Positions 1 to 10,995 of a DNA stretch of 64,000 bases are shown piece by piece. Position 1 is the stretch's first letter. The number at the start of each line of letters is the position of its first letter. Below the pieces are notes generated by a model, which saw only the letters and a program-made list of their open reading frames with translations, searched no databases and was not told the DNA's origin. Origin of the DNA: Rapana venosa (lineage: Eukaryota; Mollusca; Gastropoda; Neogastropoda; Muricidae); NCBI GenBank assembly GCA_028751875.1, contig CM054135.1, forward strand, positions 66,658,747 through 66,722,746. The letters are read 5' to 3'. The translations under genes were made by a program, and so were the position numbers.

Positions 1-415
1 TTTACCAGAAAGGAATTTCCATAGTTGCTTGCAATCATCTGTGTATAGAATGTACAGAAGTGGTGAGAGGACGCAACCCTGCGGAGAACCAGTGCAGGTA
101 AATCTAACCGAAGAAGATATTTTGTTGGCCAAAACACGCTGTGGTCTGTTGGTTAAAAATTCAATCAGCCAACGAACAAGTTGATTGTCTACGTCAAATT
201 TTGAAATTATTTTATTAACCAGAACGTGAGGCTGCATTGTATTGAAAGCTGAACTAAAGTCAGCGAACAATATTCTGGCATGAGAGTCAGGTGTTTCCAA
301 GTGGCTATACAACTTGTGCCATAATCTTCTGAAATCGATGGGAAGATCTTTAGTTTTAGAAACATTTAGCTCCAGGTAGGCCTCATGACACCACTGGACG
401 AACTTGGTGAATGCT
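1..415 (-). mobile_element. non-LTR retrotransposon reverse transcriptase fragment
   Basis: The minus strand encodes a broken reverse transcriptase piece: ILFADFSSAFNTMQPHVLV near 220-290 and GSPQGCVLSPLLYILYTDD near 45-110. These are the conserved RT blocks 3 and 4 of non-LTR retroelements. The catalytic box is at the very left edge and the fragment runs out of the window. The wording of the blocks resembles CR1/Rex-type elements. The right part (about 415-555) is not recognisable. Confidence 0.75.
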
Positions 416-556
416 TAACCATGGTCTAGGACTGACCATATAAGAGAAACAAAAGAGTGCCGTCCCATACGAATTTCACAAGGACGGACCTTTTAAAGGG
501 ATGTTTGTAATTATCTGTGTTTGGAATTACAGAAGCCGCGATAGAACGCAATCCTG

Positions 557-585
557 TGGTGTGTGTGTGTGTGTGTGTGTGTGTG

Positions 586-672
<87 letters not shown>

Positions 673-697
673 TGCGCGCGCGCGCGCGCGCGCGCGC
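557..697. repeat. (GT)n then (GTGC)n and (GC)n compound microsatellite
   Basis: An almost uninterrupted GT run of about 95 bases passes into GTGC and then pure GC alternation (Z-DNA-type alternating purine-pyrimidine). Apparent reading frames of Cys-Val repeats here are artefacts. Confidence 0.98.
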
Positions 698-1114
698 AAA
701 TATCTGTATACTTGCTTTCTTGTATCTATCTTTCTTGTATCTTCTATCTGTTTACCTAAGGCAACTTTTAAACAGAGCAATGTTTTCCCCCTTTTTCCAG
801 CATTTTGTACTTTCATTTCCTCGTTTTCATTAAATAATTTCCTCGTTGAATTATTTGGTATCCTGGTTCGTTTGTTTGTTTTTTTTTAAATCACAGACAG
901 CAATAGTTGATGGAGTATCTTTTTTAAAAAGCATACCTTTACAGCTGTATCTTCAAAGCTCAGCAAAACTTCGAGCTGGACAGATTTGTTGTGTGCTTTG
1001 ATGCTGCTGTTGTTGTTTTTTATGAATGAATTTTGTTTTTGTTTTTTTTGGGGGGGAGGGTAGGGTAAAATCTAATAGAACAAAGACTATTTTGCACTTC
1101 TGCCGTTCCAATTA
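698..1114. other. unassigned intergenic sequence
   Basis: AT-rich, with T homopolymers and a GTT microsatellite starting at 1128. No coding or repeat family was recognised. Confidence 0.5.
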
Positions 1115-1500
1115 TCATTGTCTAGTTGTTGTTGTTGTTGTTGTTGTAGGGTAGTACAGTGTTGCCACTGACAGAAAAAAGCTGGAAAGATCAACTGTCA
1201 CGTGTGTTGAGGCCTTTAGGGGGCGTCGGTTTGCAACTTGGGCCTCCAGAAACGTTCTGGGGGGGACTCTGGCCTCCTGCCCCGTCACCTGGCACTTCAC
1301 GTATCTGAGAGAGTGTCCCGCTTGGCCGAGGTGGTCCGTCAGTCTTGAGCCTCCTATGCTCTTGTGATGCCTGCCACTGCGGTGAGGAAGTGTCAGCCTG
1401 GTCTTCAGGGCGCTTTTAGCCTCACCGACGTACTGGAGTCACCATAGGCTGCAGCTGAGCAGGTAGATGTTGTGGGGTTCCTCTCCTGCAGCTTCTAGGT
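1115..1500 (-). mobile_element. Penelope-like element, GIY-YIG endonuclease fragment
   Basis: Read on the minus strand with one or two frame breaks, the segment gives NIYLLSC....LQYVGEA...LKTRL..HRSG, then DHLGQAGHS. This matches the GIY-YIG domain of Penelope-like retroelements: 'iYli.C..C..qYVGeT...l..R...Hr', then 'HF...gHs'. It ends in the 61 residues after GHS. Only this C-terminal domain is present; no RT part was seen. Family assignment is from motif pattern alone. Confidence 0.65.
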
Positions 1501-1574
1501 TCACCTATGATGTGATTTTGCATATGCGACTATTTTTGGTCTAACATGAGGGTAGCTGCATTCCGACTTCGGGG

Positions 1575-1651
1575 ATAGATAGATAGATAGATAGTGTGTG
1601 TATGTGTGTGTTTTCCAGTCAATAGTCTTTATAAAATTGTGCTCATATATT

Positions 1652-1731
<80 letters not shown>

Positions 1732-1828
1732 GTGTGTGTGTGTGTGTATGGGTGTGCGTGCGTGTGTGAGTGCGCGCAAAAAATAAGTTTGTCTTTTCCA
1801 ATCAATGGTTTTTACAACATTGTATTCC

Positions 1829-1908
<80 letters not shown>

Positions 1909-1980
1909 TGTGTATGTGTTTGTGTGTGTGTGTGCGCGCGTGTGTGTGTGTGTGTACGCGGTGCGTGTGTGCGCGCGCAC
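1575..1980. repeat. cluster of GATA and (GT)n microsatellites in two near-repeated blocks
   Basis: (GATA)n at about 1577-1594, a long GT tract at about 1653-1750, and a second at about 1832-1978 ending in GCGCGC. Both GT tracts are preceded by similar unique sequence (ttttccagtcaatag..., ttttccaatcaatgg...), so this is a local duplication of flank plus microsatellite. Confidence 0.95.
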
Positions 1981-1997
1981 CTGGGTTTGTGAGTGTG

Positions 1998-2143
1998 ATA
2001 ATCTTTTAAAGCTAATGTTTATAACAATCTCATATGTATTTTTCTTGTGTCTGGTGAGATAATTATAGGTATCAATGTGCCTGTCAGTATTGTAATTGCC
2101 CTTCATGGGATAAGTAAAGTGTTTTTTGACTTGACTTGAGATA
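1998..2143 (-). repeat. dispersed repeat ending in TTGACTTGACTTGA, inverted partner of 6744-6880
   Basis: The stretch containing gataattataggtatcaatgtg, caattgcccttcatgggat and the terminal TGACT pentamers recurs as a reverse complement at 6744-6880. Both copies abut a long GT/CA microsatellite on the same relative side. It is non-coding and possibly the 3' half of a SINE or MITE family with a pentameric tail. Confidence 0.8.
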
Positions 2144-2159
2144 GATACTGTTCTTGCTG

Positions 2160-2512
2160 CTACAGGAGAATGTTTCTCCGATCGTAAATCTCTCAGCAGT
2201 GGAGCGCCTTCAAAGCTTTGTCAACCACCTTTCTCCAGTCCTCTCGTCTCTCAGCCACCCTCAGGGTGTCTCTCAGCTCCATGACTGTCCACTCTCGAAT
2301 GTTGTCCTCCCATCTCTTCCTTTGTCTCCCTCCTCTTCTCCCTCCCCTCACTGTGCCTTGTAGGATTGTTTTAGCAAAACCAGAGGTGCGTGTGACATGA
2401 CCAAACCACTTCAGTTTTCGTTGTCTGACGAGTGTTTGAAGGTCAGTATAGGGCCCGATTTCATTGCGGATGCGTCTCTTGACTTCTCCATTCATGATGT
2501 GGTCTTTGTATG
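2160..2512 (-). mobile_element. RTE-type retrotransposon, C-terminal part of RT ORF (3' piece)
   Basis: The minus strand encodes YKDHIMNGEVKRRI, then LKWFGHVTRTS..AKTILQGTVRGGRRGGRQRKRWEDNIREWT. This is the conserved C-terminal tail of mollusc RTE-like ORFs and is closely similar to the copy ending at 62800. The other half of the same element continues at 2768-3240, with a SINE between the two. Confidence 0.85.
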
Positions 2513-2767
2513 AAAGTCCTTCGGATGAGTCTATAAACCGAGGCCCCGTGTGCGAACGCATGCAGAACATCTTGCGGACACGTTAAATCCTGTTCCGCTG
2601 TTCGGAAGAGTAGGCCATTGTGTTCCGGTGGGAACAGATGACAAAATTTTAAAAACCGCATACACACGCATAAAAAAAATGTTTATGTCATCTGAGCGCT
2701 TTGATTTGTTGCTTTACAAGATTCAGCGCTATATAAATTCCATACATTATTATTATTATTATTAGAT
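2513..2767 (+). repeat. SINE-A copy with CR1/L2-like 3' tail, inserted in an RTE remnant
   Basis: The SINE-A body (tcggatgagtctataaaccg to about 2690, head missing) is followed by gagcgctttgatttgttgc, then gcgctatataaattccat and (ATT)n at 2692-2765. That end is nearly identical to the 3' tail of the CR1/L2 element at 20963-21045. The insertion splits the RTE codons for ...GISY and RRLL. Confidence 0.8.
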
Positions 2768-3250
2768 GCATAAGAGTCTTCGGAAGCACCTACTTTCTAC
2801 AGCTCTTATTCTTCTAAGTCCGCTGTGAGGGTCCATGATTCACATGCATATAAGAAGATTGACATGACCAGAGAGCGCATCAGTCTGATTTTGGAACTGA
2901 TGGTGATTTTTCTGCTGCTCCAGATGGGTTTGAGCTTGGTCATTGCGGCTGTGGTCTGGGCAAGTCTTGACAGTATTTCTGGTTTTGATCCCTCGTCTGT
3001 CACGATAGATCCTAACTATTTGAATCTGTGAACATTTTCAAGTTTCTGGTCTTCGATTTTGATTTTTGATGTGAGGTTGCTGTTTGTAATCACTTTTGTT
3101 TTTCCCCTGCTTATTTCCATACCAAATTTTATTGATTCTTCTTCTATACGGTTCACTAGGTCTGTTAGTTCTTACTCGTGACCAGTTAATCCGTCAATAT
3201 CATCAGCGAAGCGCAAGTTTCCCTACATTGCCTATCAAACCATTCTTTCG
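2768..3250 (-). mobile_element. RTE-type RT ORF remnant (5' continuation)
   Basis: The minus strand gives TDEGSKPEILSRLAQTTAAM and SSKIRLMRSLVMSIFLYACESWTLTADLEE, then upstream FADDIDGLTG near 3190-3215. These are the RT active-site box and downstream blocks of the RTE family, as in the 61752-62810 copy. Stops and frame shifts show it is dead. Confidence 0.85.
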
Positions 3251-3892
3251 TTTTCTCCTTGTTTAATCCACCAGTTTTAAGTATACACTTCTTGGAGTCT
3301 TTTAAACACTGTGCCAATATTTTTAGAACAGTGCCTACATCTGTCTAGATTTTCCATGGCCACTTTTATCCTATTTGTCTATATTGCCCTACCAAGTTTT
3401 GACGAAATCCCTTTCCCATGCTTTATCCCAGATAATTTATGCCTCTTGCATACAACATTTTGATTTTGTTTTGCTTTACAATGGCAACCTGGCGATTCCC
3501 ATTTGCTTCTATATCTATAGCACCCGGCAAGGGGTCAGACCCAAGAATACTTTCAAGCTTCTATGACATAACATGTACTGACCAAAAATGTACAATAGAT
3601 GCAACGAAATAATCCACTGTACCCCCCCTCCCCCCCCCTGAATATCCACTACATGTACAGCTTTCATCCAAAGTTACTTCTTTTTGACCATTCAATATGA
3701 TACAATCAAAAATATATTACACAATCCAACCAGCTGTTCTCCAAAATTATTAATGTAACTATTTTGATAGTTTCTTGGGAATATATTATTGACAGACAGA
3801 TGTATTTTTAAAAGCATCTACTGTCACCATTGAAAGAAAAGGTTTGATGAGCTGTTCTAGCAATTCATTCCCCCATATCTGAGTATAGAAAA
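3251..3892. other. unassigned sequence
   Basis: No coding pattern or repeat family was recognised. There is a C-rich homopolymer stretch near 3618-3640. Confidence 0.5.
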
Positions 3893-3988
3893 ATCACGTT
3901 GTATAGAGCGCTTTGATTTGTTGCTTTACAAGGTTCAGCGCTATATAAATTCCATACATTATTATTATTATTATTATTATTATTATAG
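3893..3988 (+). repeat. isolated CR1/L2-type 3' tail
   Basis: agagcgctttgatttgttgc, then gcgctatataaattccat and (ATT)n. This is the same tail as at 2692-2765, 20963-21045 (reverse), 43510-43583 and 59041-59110 (reverse), here without a recognisable body. It is a severely 5'-truncated LINE or SINE end. Confidence 0.8.
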
Positions 3989-5590
3989 AAAATCAGTATG
4001 TCACACATAAATCTAACCTTCAATGCGATTTTTTTGAAACATTGATTTCTTTTCTTACAAATGTTTAGGACCACAAGATTTTCTTGTTCAACTTGCACAC
4101 GTTCAAACGTGGGTTTTTTTCTTATGAGAACAATTACACCAACTAAATAACGACCTTTCTGGCTTTGGAAGTAAAGATGGTGAAATCATAGCATAAGTCA
4201 ATATTAAAAAAATGTTTCGGTAAAAATACAGAACCGTATAAAAGGAGAAAGTTATAAAATAACTAAATAAATCGATTCCAATTTTAGCAAAAGACCATTA
4301 ACAATTTAACAAAGGAATTGAACAGAATTTTTATTTGCAATGTGTACAAATAATGCTGGTACCGTTTCTATTTTTGTAAATTGAGCATCATGGAAGATGG
4401 CCCAGCCAATGTCATATTTATTGGTGCTTGAAGCACTCCTCTTTTTGTGTTGAGACCCAGACTTTTGGGATTTGTTTTTGCCGTGTGCATGATTGCTCAA
4501 CTTTGCTTTTTTTTTTTTTTAAAGAGTCCAGTCCACTATACTGCTATGACTGCTGTATCTGACAGTTGATGTTGGTCAGTCTGTCTACCCACATGTGAAC
4601 TGGATGCAGCCCGTCTTGGATGTGTACTGCACGAAGTAGACTCAGCCGTTTAGGTCAAGCCTTCCTCTGTATTTTCACTGCCACATGCATGTCCCCTGTC
4701 TTGACAATCAGTCAGTCCACCAAGTGTGTCATTGCCACCTTGTGTTTTACCTGCAAAGATGTCCTGTCAAATGTGTCCCCAATAGAAGTTGTGTCATTGT
4801 ACACTGTACTGTCTACAGCATGTGGGTCAGCAGTGTCCTCACTCTGATCACCTCTCCGTGCATGCTCAGCGGCGATGATTGTACTTAACACTTCTGCTTC
4901 AGTCTCTTTGTTAGTACTCTCATCATCGCTTTTGGCAATGTTGTTTCTGTCATTGTCATCTATGTCATTTTTGTTCTTACCTTCTTTGCATGAACAATAA
5001 CAGTCATTTGTTTCTTTGTAAGAAGGATCATGAGATGCACTGCACTTTAGCAGTATGTGCACTCACACGCTCATCATTGGTGACCCTTTGTGAGCCACTG
5101 GAATGTTTTTGATTTGGGTGTCATCTTTGCAGTTTTAGAATTTGATCTAACGCTGGTGTCTTTCATGGTTACAATTATTCTGTGATCTAAAGCATTTTGT
5201 TTGTCTGGACCAATTTTTCTAAGGATATTACCATATGAATGTGTGCAACAGGTATGGGCATATTTCTGTTGCGTTCACCAAACTTGGAGTGAATCAGGTC
5301 TCTGTGTCCATTCACCTCTCTATAACTGCTGCTTGGGCGAACTCTTGTAGTGGATTGCCTGTAAAGTTGACAATATGTTCGGTGCCTGTATGGCTGTGGT
5401 GGGCTGGTCCAGTTGTAAAAACGAAGGTGCCACATCATCATTGTCCTCTACAACAATTTCTAGTCGAGGACTTTCCAACTGATGTGCACATGGAGACTGG
5501 AAATTGTGTTTACATGGGTAGCCATGTAAATGGCTAGATTTCCCATCTCCATGTAGTAGCTCTTCTTGTTGCTCGCTAGTATTTGTGGTT
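3989..5590. other. unassigned sequence, possibly a decayed minus-strand coding element at 4600-5560
   Basis: The minus strand between about 5560 and 4700 contains several open stretches, such as a 116-residue acidic/Lys-rich one at 5062-4712, interrupted by stops. They could belong to a decayed transposon ORF. No family was recognised and no function is proposed. Confidence 0.35.
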
Positions 5591-5810
<220 letters not shown>

Positions 5811-6743
5811 CAGGGAAACTTCTGGCAGTATTGATTGCCCTTTAATTTTTTATAAGTTTTTCAAATGTCATCTTTCGAAGTTTGTCTTGTGTTGATTCTA
5901 AATGAACAATCATTTCCATCATCTCCTTCCTAGCAAGTTATAAGATCTGACTTTGATATCGAAATTTGCCATTTAATAATTGTCTCTCCTTAATGGGTTC
6001 ATCTACAGTTTTTTTTGTTGGATTCCGTCTCATTGTGGATTATATTACGACGAAATATTGACATCTTGGCACACAAAAAATCAACATACAACATTTTAAT
6101 TTGAGATACAGAAAGAAAATAGGTATTTGATAAGATAAGAAGATTTGACTCTATTGTGAAAATATTAGAAAATAATGCATACTGTGCAACACAGATTGTT
6201 TCCTTGGCTTGAAAATAAAATATGTGGGAATATTATAACTTGACCATATATTAACATGTTACTTGTTAAAACATTATACACTAACTCTGAAAACATCTTT
6301 GCTGCCGGTAATATTCACTAGACCATTAATCATAAGACTTTTTTTCAAATCGTTGCTACACAGCCCAGTTGGCTCGTTTTAATAACTTTGGACATTTCAC
6401 ACATTCTAACTGTTGTTGTTGTTGTTATTTTTGGAGGTGGTTTCTTGGAGGGGGTGTGTGGTTTTGTTTTGTCATTGCTACCTTTTTTTTTTTTAGCAAT
6501 GTGGCTGTTTTACTTGAAACTTTTGTTTTCAATATTCATTGTTCACAAGGTTTTATTAGATGCACTTTCCATACTATGTATTGTGGTCCGGTGATGCAAA
6601 TTGCCTTTTTCCAATCACCGTTTTGAATAAGATCAGGATCCCTCATCCTCTTTGACCACTTCCCCTCCACAACCCTACTTTTGCCATCTAATATTATAGA
6701 TTGTGAACAGATGTTAAAGAACATTGAACACACTGCACTAAAA
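5811..6743. other. AT-rich unassigned sequence
   Basis: No gene, repeat family or structured element was recognised. Confidence 0.5.
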
Positions 6744-7030
<287 letters not shown>

Positions 7031-8028
7031 ATGACAATCAGGGAGGTATATCGGATAATGCAAAACTGTGTGGTCACTGCTGTTGTGAATTTAGAATTCG
7101 AATGACGAATGAACAAAAGAATGTCTTCTTCTGTTTGATTTACTGTTGGAACACCAAAACGGCGTCCCGAAGGCAACAAATGACATTCCGAAGACAGCAT
7201 GGGAAGGATCAGCCAAGATGACAGTCGCTTTGCGCACAAGCTGCTGATTGCAGAACGACCTGAGATCTCTTTGTTCTTCTCCAATTATTTCTGAGAGATT
7301 CTAGCAATTCTCTAAAGACTATTCTTGTTTTTAACACTAAGATTATTGTACCAACAGATTAAAGCAAAATTTAGAACACTCTCTATGTAGGACTTATAGA
7401 ACAAAGACTTCTTGTAAACCAAAAATGAGTTAAGTCAAAGGTTGACAAAGAATGTTAGTGTACACAAATATTTTACAAAAATTAATGGAAATTTGCTCTG
7501 TCTCTGTCTGTCTCTCTCTGGGTCTGTCTATATTTATTTATTTATTTATACTTTTATAGCACTCACAAGCTAACAGCTGGTATATTGTACTCAGTAGCAA
7601 CTAATAGCGCAGGATTTTATTTTGGAATAAGTACGCTAACAACATCAGAACGGCAGCAGCTCTTTCCAAGTTCATTCTCACTTTTTTCTCTTTTTTTTTT
7701 ATAAGTCAACGTTGAAAACTGTATGGCTTTGCCTCGTTCACACTTACATGATCCAAACTTGTCAATTCTTTAGTCTCTCCTTTTAGTCTACCATGTCAGA
7801 AACAAACAATGTTTTCCCTATTCATCTTGTTTCTCTCCTGCTTCGATTTTCTACCAAAATCGAAAACTTGTTTCTGCTGTTTGCGGAAATGTATCAGGCA
7901 GACTACAAGAGCAGATTTGAATCTGCAGATAAGGAGTTTGGCTGGCTGCCTTGTCAAAACATCATTTTATTTGTAGTCTAAAGATTCTACAATGGGCATG
8001 GAAGCTGGTGACAACTTTCCCAACTGCA
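7031..8028. other. sequence downstream of the GPCR gene
   Basis: It contains the presumed 3' UTR immediately left of 8029, an ATTT-rich run at 7525-7550, and otherwise nothing recognisable. Confidence 0.45.
7966..7971 (-). promoter_or_regulatory. possible polyadenylation signal of the GPCR gene
   Basis: AATAAA on the minus strand 57 bases after the stop codon. It fits a very short 3' UTR, but the surrounding DNA is AT-rich and other AATAAA-like runs occur near 7530-7550, so the assignment is weak. Confidence 0.25.
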
Positions 8029-8502
8029 TCAGCACTCTCTATTTCGTTCACCTAGAGATTTATTTCTACAAAGTACGCCTTTTCGTGTGTTATATGTGGA
8101 TTTATTTTCAGTTGCAAACAGTAAAATGTAAATCTTGGTCATGAAGAGAAATATTAAGGCTACCGAGTGGTTGAAGAAGATTAAAGACACGACGACTCGC
8201 ATCTTTTGAATGCTGTGGTCACTTGCAAAATAGATAGGGATAAAACCAGCTGAGATGGCAAGAACGGTAAAGACACAGACGCTGATGAACCTACTCTCAT
8301 TGAATTTGTGGGGCAAGTTGCGAGACTTGTAAGCCAGACATCCACAGGCAGTAATCAGAGTCCCATAGTAGACCAGTTTGAGCACCAAGCCACTTGCAGG
8401 CATGTTACACGTAATTTCAACATAAGCCCTTTGTGTTTTCCGGTCCCGCTTTTCGCACCACTTGAATGTGGAGTCTGTCATTGGTCCTATTTGTGTGGTC
8501 GC
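8029..8502 (-). CDS. class C GPCR last exon (rest of TM4 to TM7, short tail, stop)
   Basis: The terminal exon of 157 residues and a TGA stop. The acceptor tttttgttcaag is followed by GCG in phase 0. Residue 32 is the conserved extracellular-loop-2 Cys. TM5 lies about 36-58. NLPHKFNESRFI at 62-73 matches the class C 'nvP.nFNEakyI' intracellular loop 3 signature. TM6 (about 71-93) ends in FIPIYF, and TM7 is about 102-129. The TM7 'PKxY' motif reads TKIY. The cytoplasmic tail is only about 28 residues, with no Homer- or PDZ-type end visible. The first residues (DATTQIGPMTD across the junction) are unusually polar for the outer half of TM4. Confidence 0.92.
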   Translation of the reverse strand, partial: ATTQIGPMTDSTFKWCEKRDRKTQRAYVEITCNMPASGLVLKLVYYGTLITACGCLAYKSRNLPHKFNESRFISVCVFTVLAISAGFIPIYFASDHSIQKMRVVVSLIFFNHSVALIFLFMTKIYILLFATENKSTYNTRKGVLCRNKSLGERNREC

Positions 8503-9325
8503 CTTGAACAAAAACAAAACACAACAGCATGTTCTAAGATACGTATTGTGAATCACATAAAAGCATAAGCAGTTTCTCAAAACGACATCAAAAACTTTAA
8601 AAACTAAATCAACACAAGTTAAAGAGCAAAGTTAGATTCTCAATCAGACATGACTCTTACTCAACATGAAAAAAGCTTTCATTCTTCATTACATTTTGAA
8701 GCACAGTTGTCACACTTTGAGCTAGGTTATCTCTGTCTCATTATTTAAGGGTACAACCAGCGTGAATAAACTCTGTGCGGAAAATAGAGTTGAATTATGT
8801 GTGGAAGGGTTGTTTTTTTTAGTGATATTTATATGACATTTAAATATCAAAAGAATACTTTTCTACAGATTTTTTGGGTCATTCAAAGTTTATAACTAAG
8901 CTTTCAGCTACGAGAATCGAGTGAAAGCAAACACACTCTTTGGCTAGGATTTGGTCAGGTAATTAAGTGTTTCTAAACAAGCTGTGTAATAATAAGGTAT
9001 GTTGCTTCATTTTCCGTCTTCCATAAAGGGTAGACGAAATCATACTAAGTGGCAGAATTGTTGGCCTTTGACAGAGATTGTTGAATTTGTTGCTGAGTAA
9101 CACAGTAGAGCAGAGGATGCTTTGAGTGCATTATCAAGAGGAAGGACTTTCCACAAAGAAAAGGAACTTCTCCAGTATTAAAGATGTTCCTTAAGAATCA
9201 GCGCTTTTTCAGAATTGGTTTTCTATACAACTGTACACAATCCAATTTTCTGGTGAGATTATTTACCCAGTCCTGAAAGATTCCCTCCCTTCATGAAAAG
9301 TTACTCCTCACCTGTGCAGCATTTT

Positions 9326-9520
9326 TCCATTGCTTGGTGAACTAAATGCAGATTAATGACTGACACCCCCTTCATCTCCCTGTCTGGTAAAACAGTACTA
9401 TCTGTACTATGGGTCTGCCATTGTTTGGTGAAGTAAATGCAGATTAATGACTGACACCCCCCACCCCCCCTTCCCATCTCCACGTCCGGTAAATGAGAAT
9501 TATCTGTACTATGGTTCTGT
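9326..9520. repeat. two-copy tandem duplication, about 90-bp unit
   Basis: The segment ccattgcttggtgaactaaa ... atctgtactatgggtctg is repeated directly as ccattgtttggtgaagtaaa ... atctgtactatggttctg. The second copy has a C-rich insertion. Confidence 0.9.
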
Positions 9521-9657
9521 CTCTGCCGTGACGTTTACGTGGAGATCTAAAAATAGAACCAGTAAAATAATTCTAAAATAGAACCAGTACATGTCCTCAG
9601 TGTCACATCAATAAGTTTGTTCAGATGGATGGATAGAATAAAGTTCAATGAGAGGGT

Positions 9658-9688
<31 letters not shown>

Positions 9689-9716
9689 ATACACACACAT
9701 ATAAACACACTCGCTA

Positions 9717-9749
<33 letters not shown>

Positions 9750-9924
9750 GAGTAACTTTGATACTGACATAACTTACTGTCCATTTAGCAGCAAAGCCAT
9801 GCAGATAATGTTTAGGAGAGAAAAAAATATCCTCACATATTGCAGACATATAGTTTATGTGAAAACGCTTTACTATACTAAACTCCCTTAATCATTAACA
9901 GTGCCAACTATTCATAACAGCATA

Positions 9925-9991
<67 letters not shown>

Positions 9992-10030
9992 CTCTCTCTT
10001 CTCTTTCTTTCTTTCTCTCTTTCTTTCTCT

Positions 10031-10228
10031 CAGATGAGACCTTAAACCGAGGTCCCGTCTTGCGCACACATTAAAACCTGTTCCCCTTTTCGAAGTAGGC
10101 CATTGTGTGCCGATGGAAATGGATGACATCTACAAAACTGCATCCACACGGGCACTGGATATAAAAGAGCGAATGAGTGCTTACTCCATTATCCTCAAAA
10201 TCAGCGAATAAAGGATAAAAGAATAAAG
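10031..10228 (+). repeat. SINE-A copy, head missing
   Basis: Starts in gatgagaccttaaaccgagg and continues through the SINE-A body (cctgttccccttttcg, gtaggccattgtgtgccg, atccacacgggcactggat) to a ttatcctcaaaatc...aataaag end. It is the same family as 13267-13610 and 14704-15055, but starts inside the element. Confidence 0.85.
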
Positions 10229-10523
10229 CTCCCTCTCACATCACTCTCTCTCTCACACACACACATGCGTGCGCGCGCGCGCGCGCACACACACACTTTA
10301 ATAACAGTTTAGTGTGTGGAGGGGGGATATGTTTTAATTGATGTTTGAAAAGAGTTGTGTGCGACTGAGCTGAAATGGTATTTCCTATTACCATTTCTTT
10401 GCAGGCTGTTCTGACTATCCGGACAGGAATTTTTACCATTAATTGAAGCAGATTTGTAGAAATTAATTTCTAAACTAAAACTGTTATACTAAAACAACAC
10501 CATCCCACTTGTGTGTGTGTGCG

Positions 10524-10600
<77 letters not shown>

Positions 10601-10995
10601 GGGTGGACCAATGTAATTACACTTTGGGTTTGCAAATTTTAGAAAAGTTTACGTAAACCATAACTGTAGGCAGCAACACTGTTCCAATGTGCAATAAATA
10701 TACGTGTAATAATCTGAAACACTAAAAAGCATCCATATGAAGCAAAGAACATAACGTTTTAGACATACTGTTGTCATTATAGCACATTTGCATAGAAGTA
10801 CAAGAAGTACATCTTTCAGTCACTACCAAACTACTAGCAACAGGCAATCACCTTGGTTAGTTTTTCTTCTTTGTTAAATTCGCTTTAGTATCTTTGTATT
10901 TATTAACAAAACATACAATTCTCAATTTGAGTACATCTCAGAAGTGCTTATAGAAATATTTACCATGTTGCAAATGATTAAACTGGCTCACAAAA

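Larger units (their letters stand above)
8503..10995. other. left part of the last GPCR intron: unique sequence and microsatellites
   Basis: (CA)n at 9659-9752, (CT)n at 9926-10030, CA/CG at 10237-10298 and (GT)n at 10510-10600 lie in otherwise unassigned intron. The tandem duplication at 9326-9520 and SINE-A at 10031 are listed separately. Confidence 0.8.

Noticed and set aside
511..816. Reading frames of His-Thr, Cys-Val or Ala-Arg repeats (also near 1500-2100, 6800-7280, 18350-18800, 27420-28130, 53000-53365, 59136-59441)
   Set aside because: They are translations of dinucleotide or trinucleotide microsatellites, open in several frames at once.
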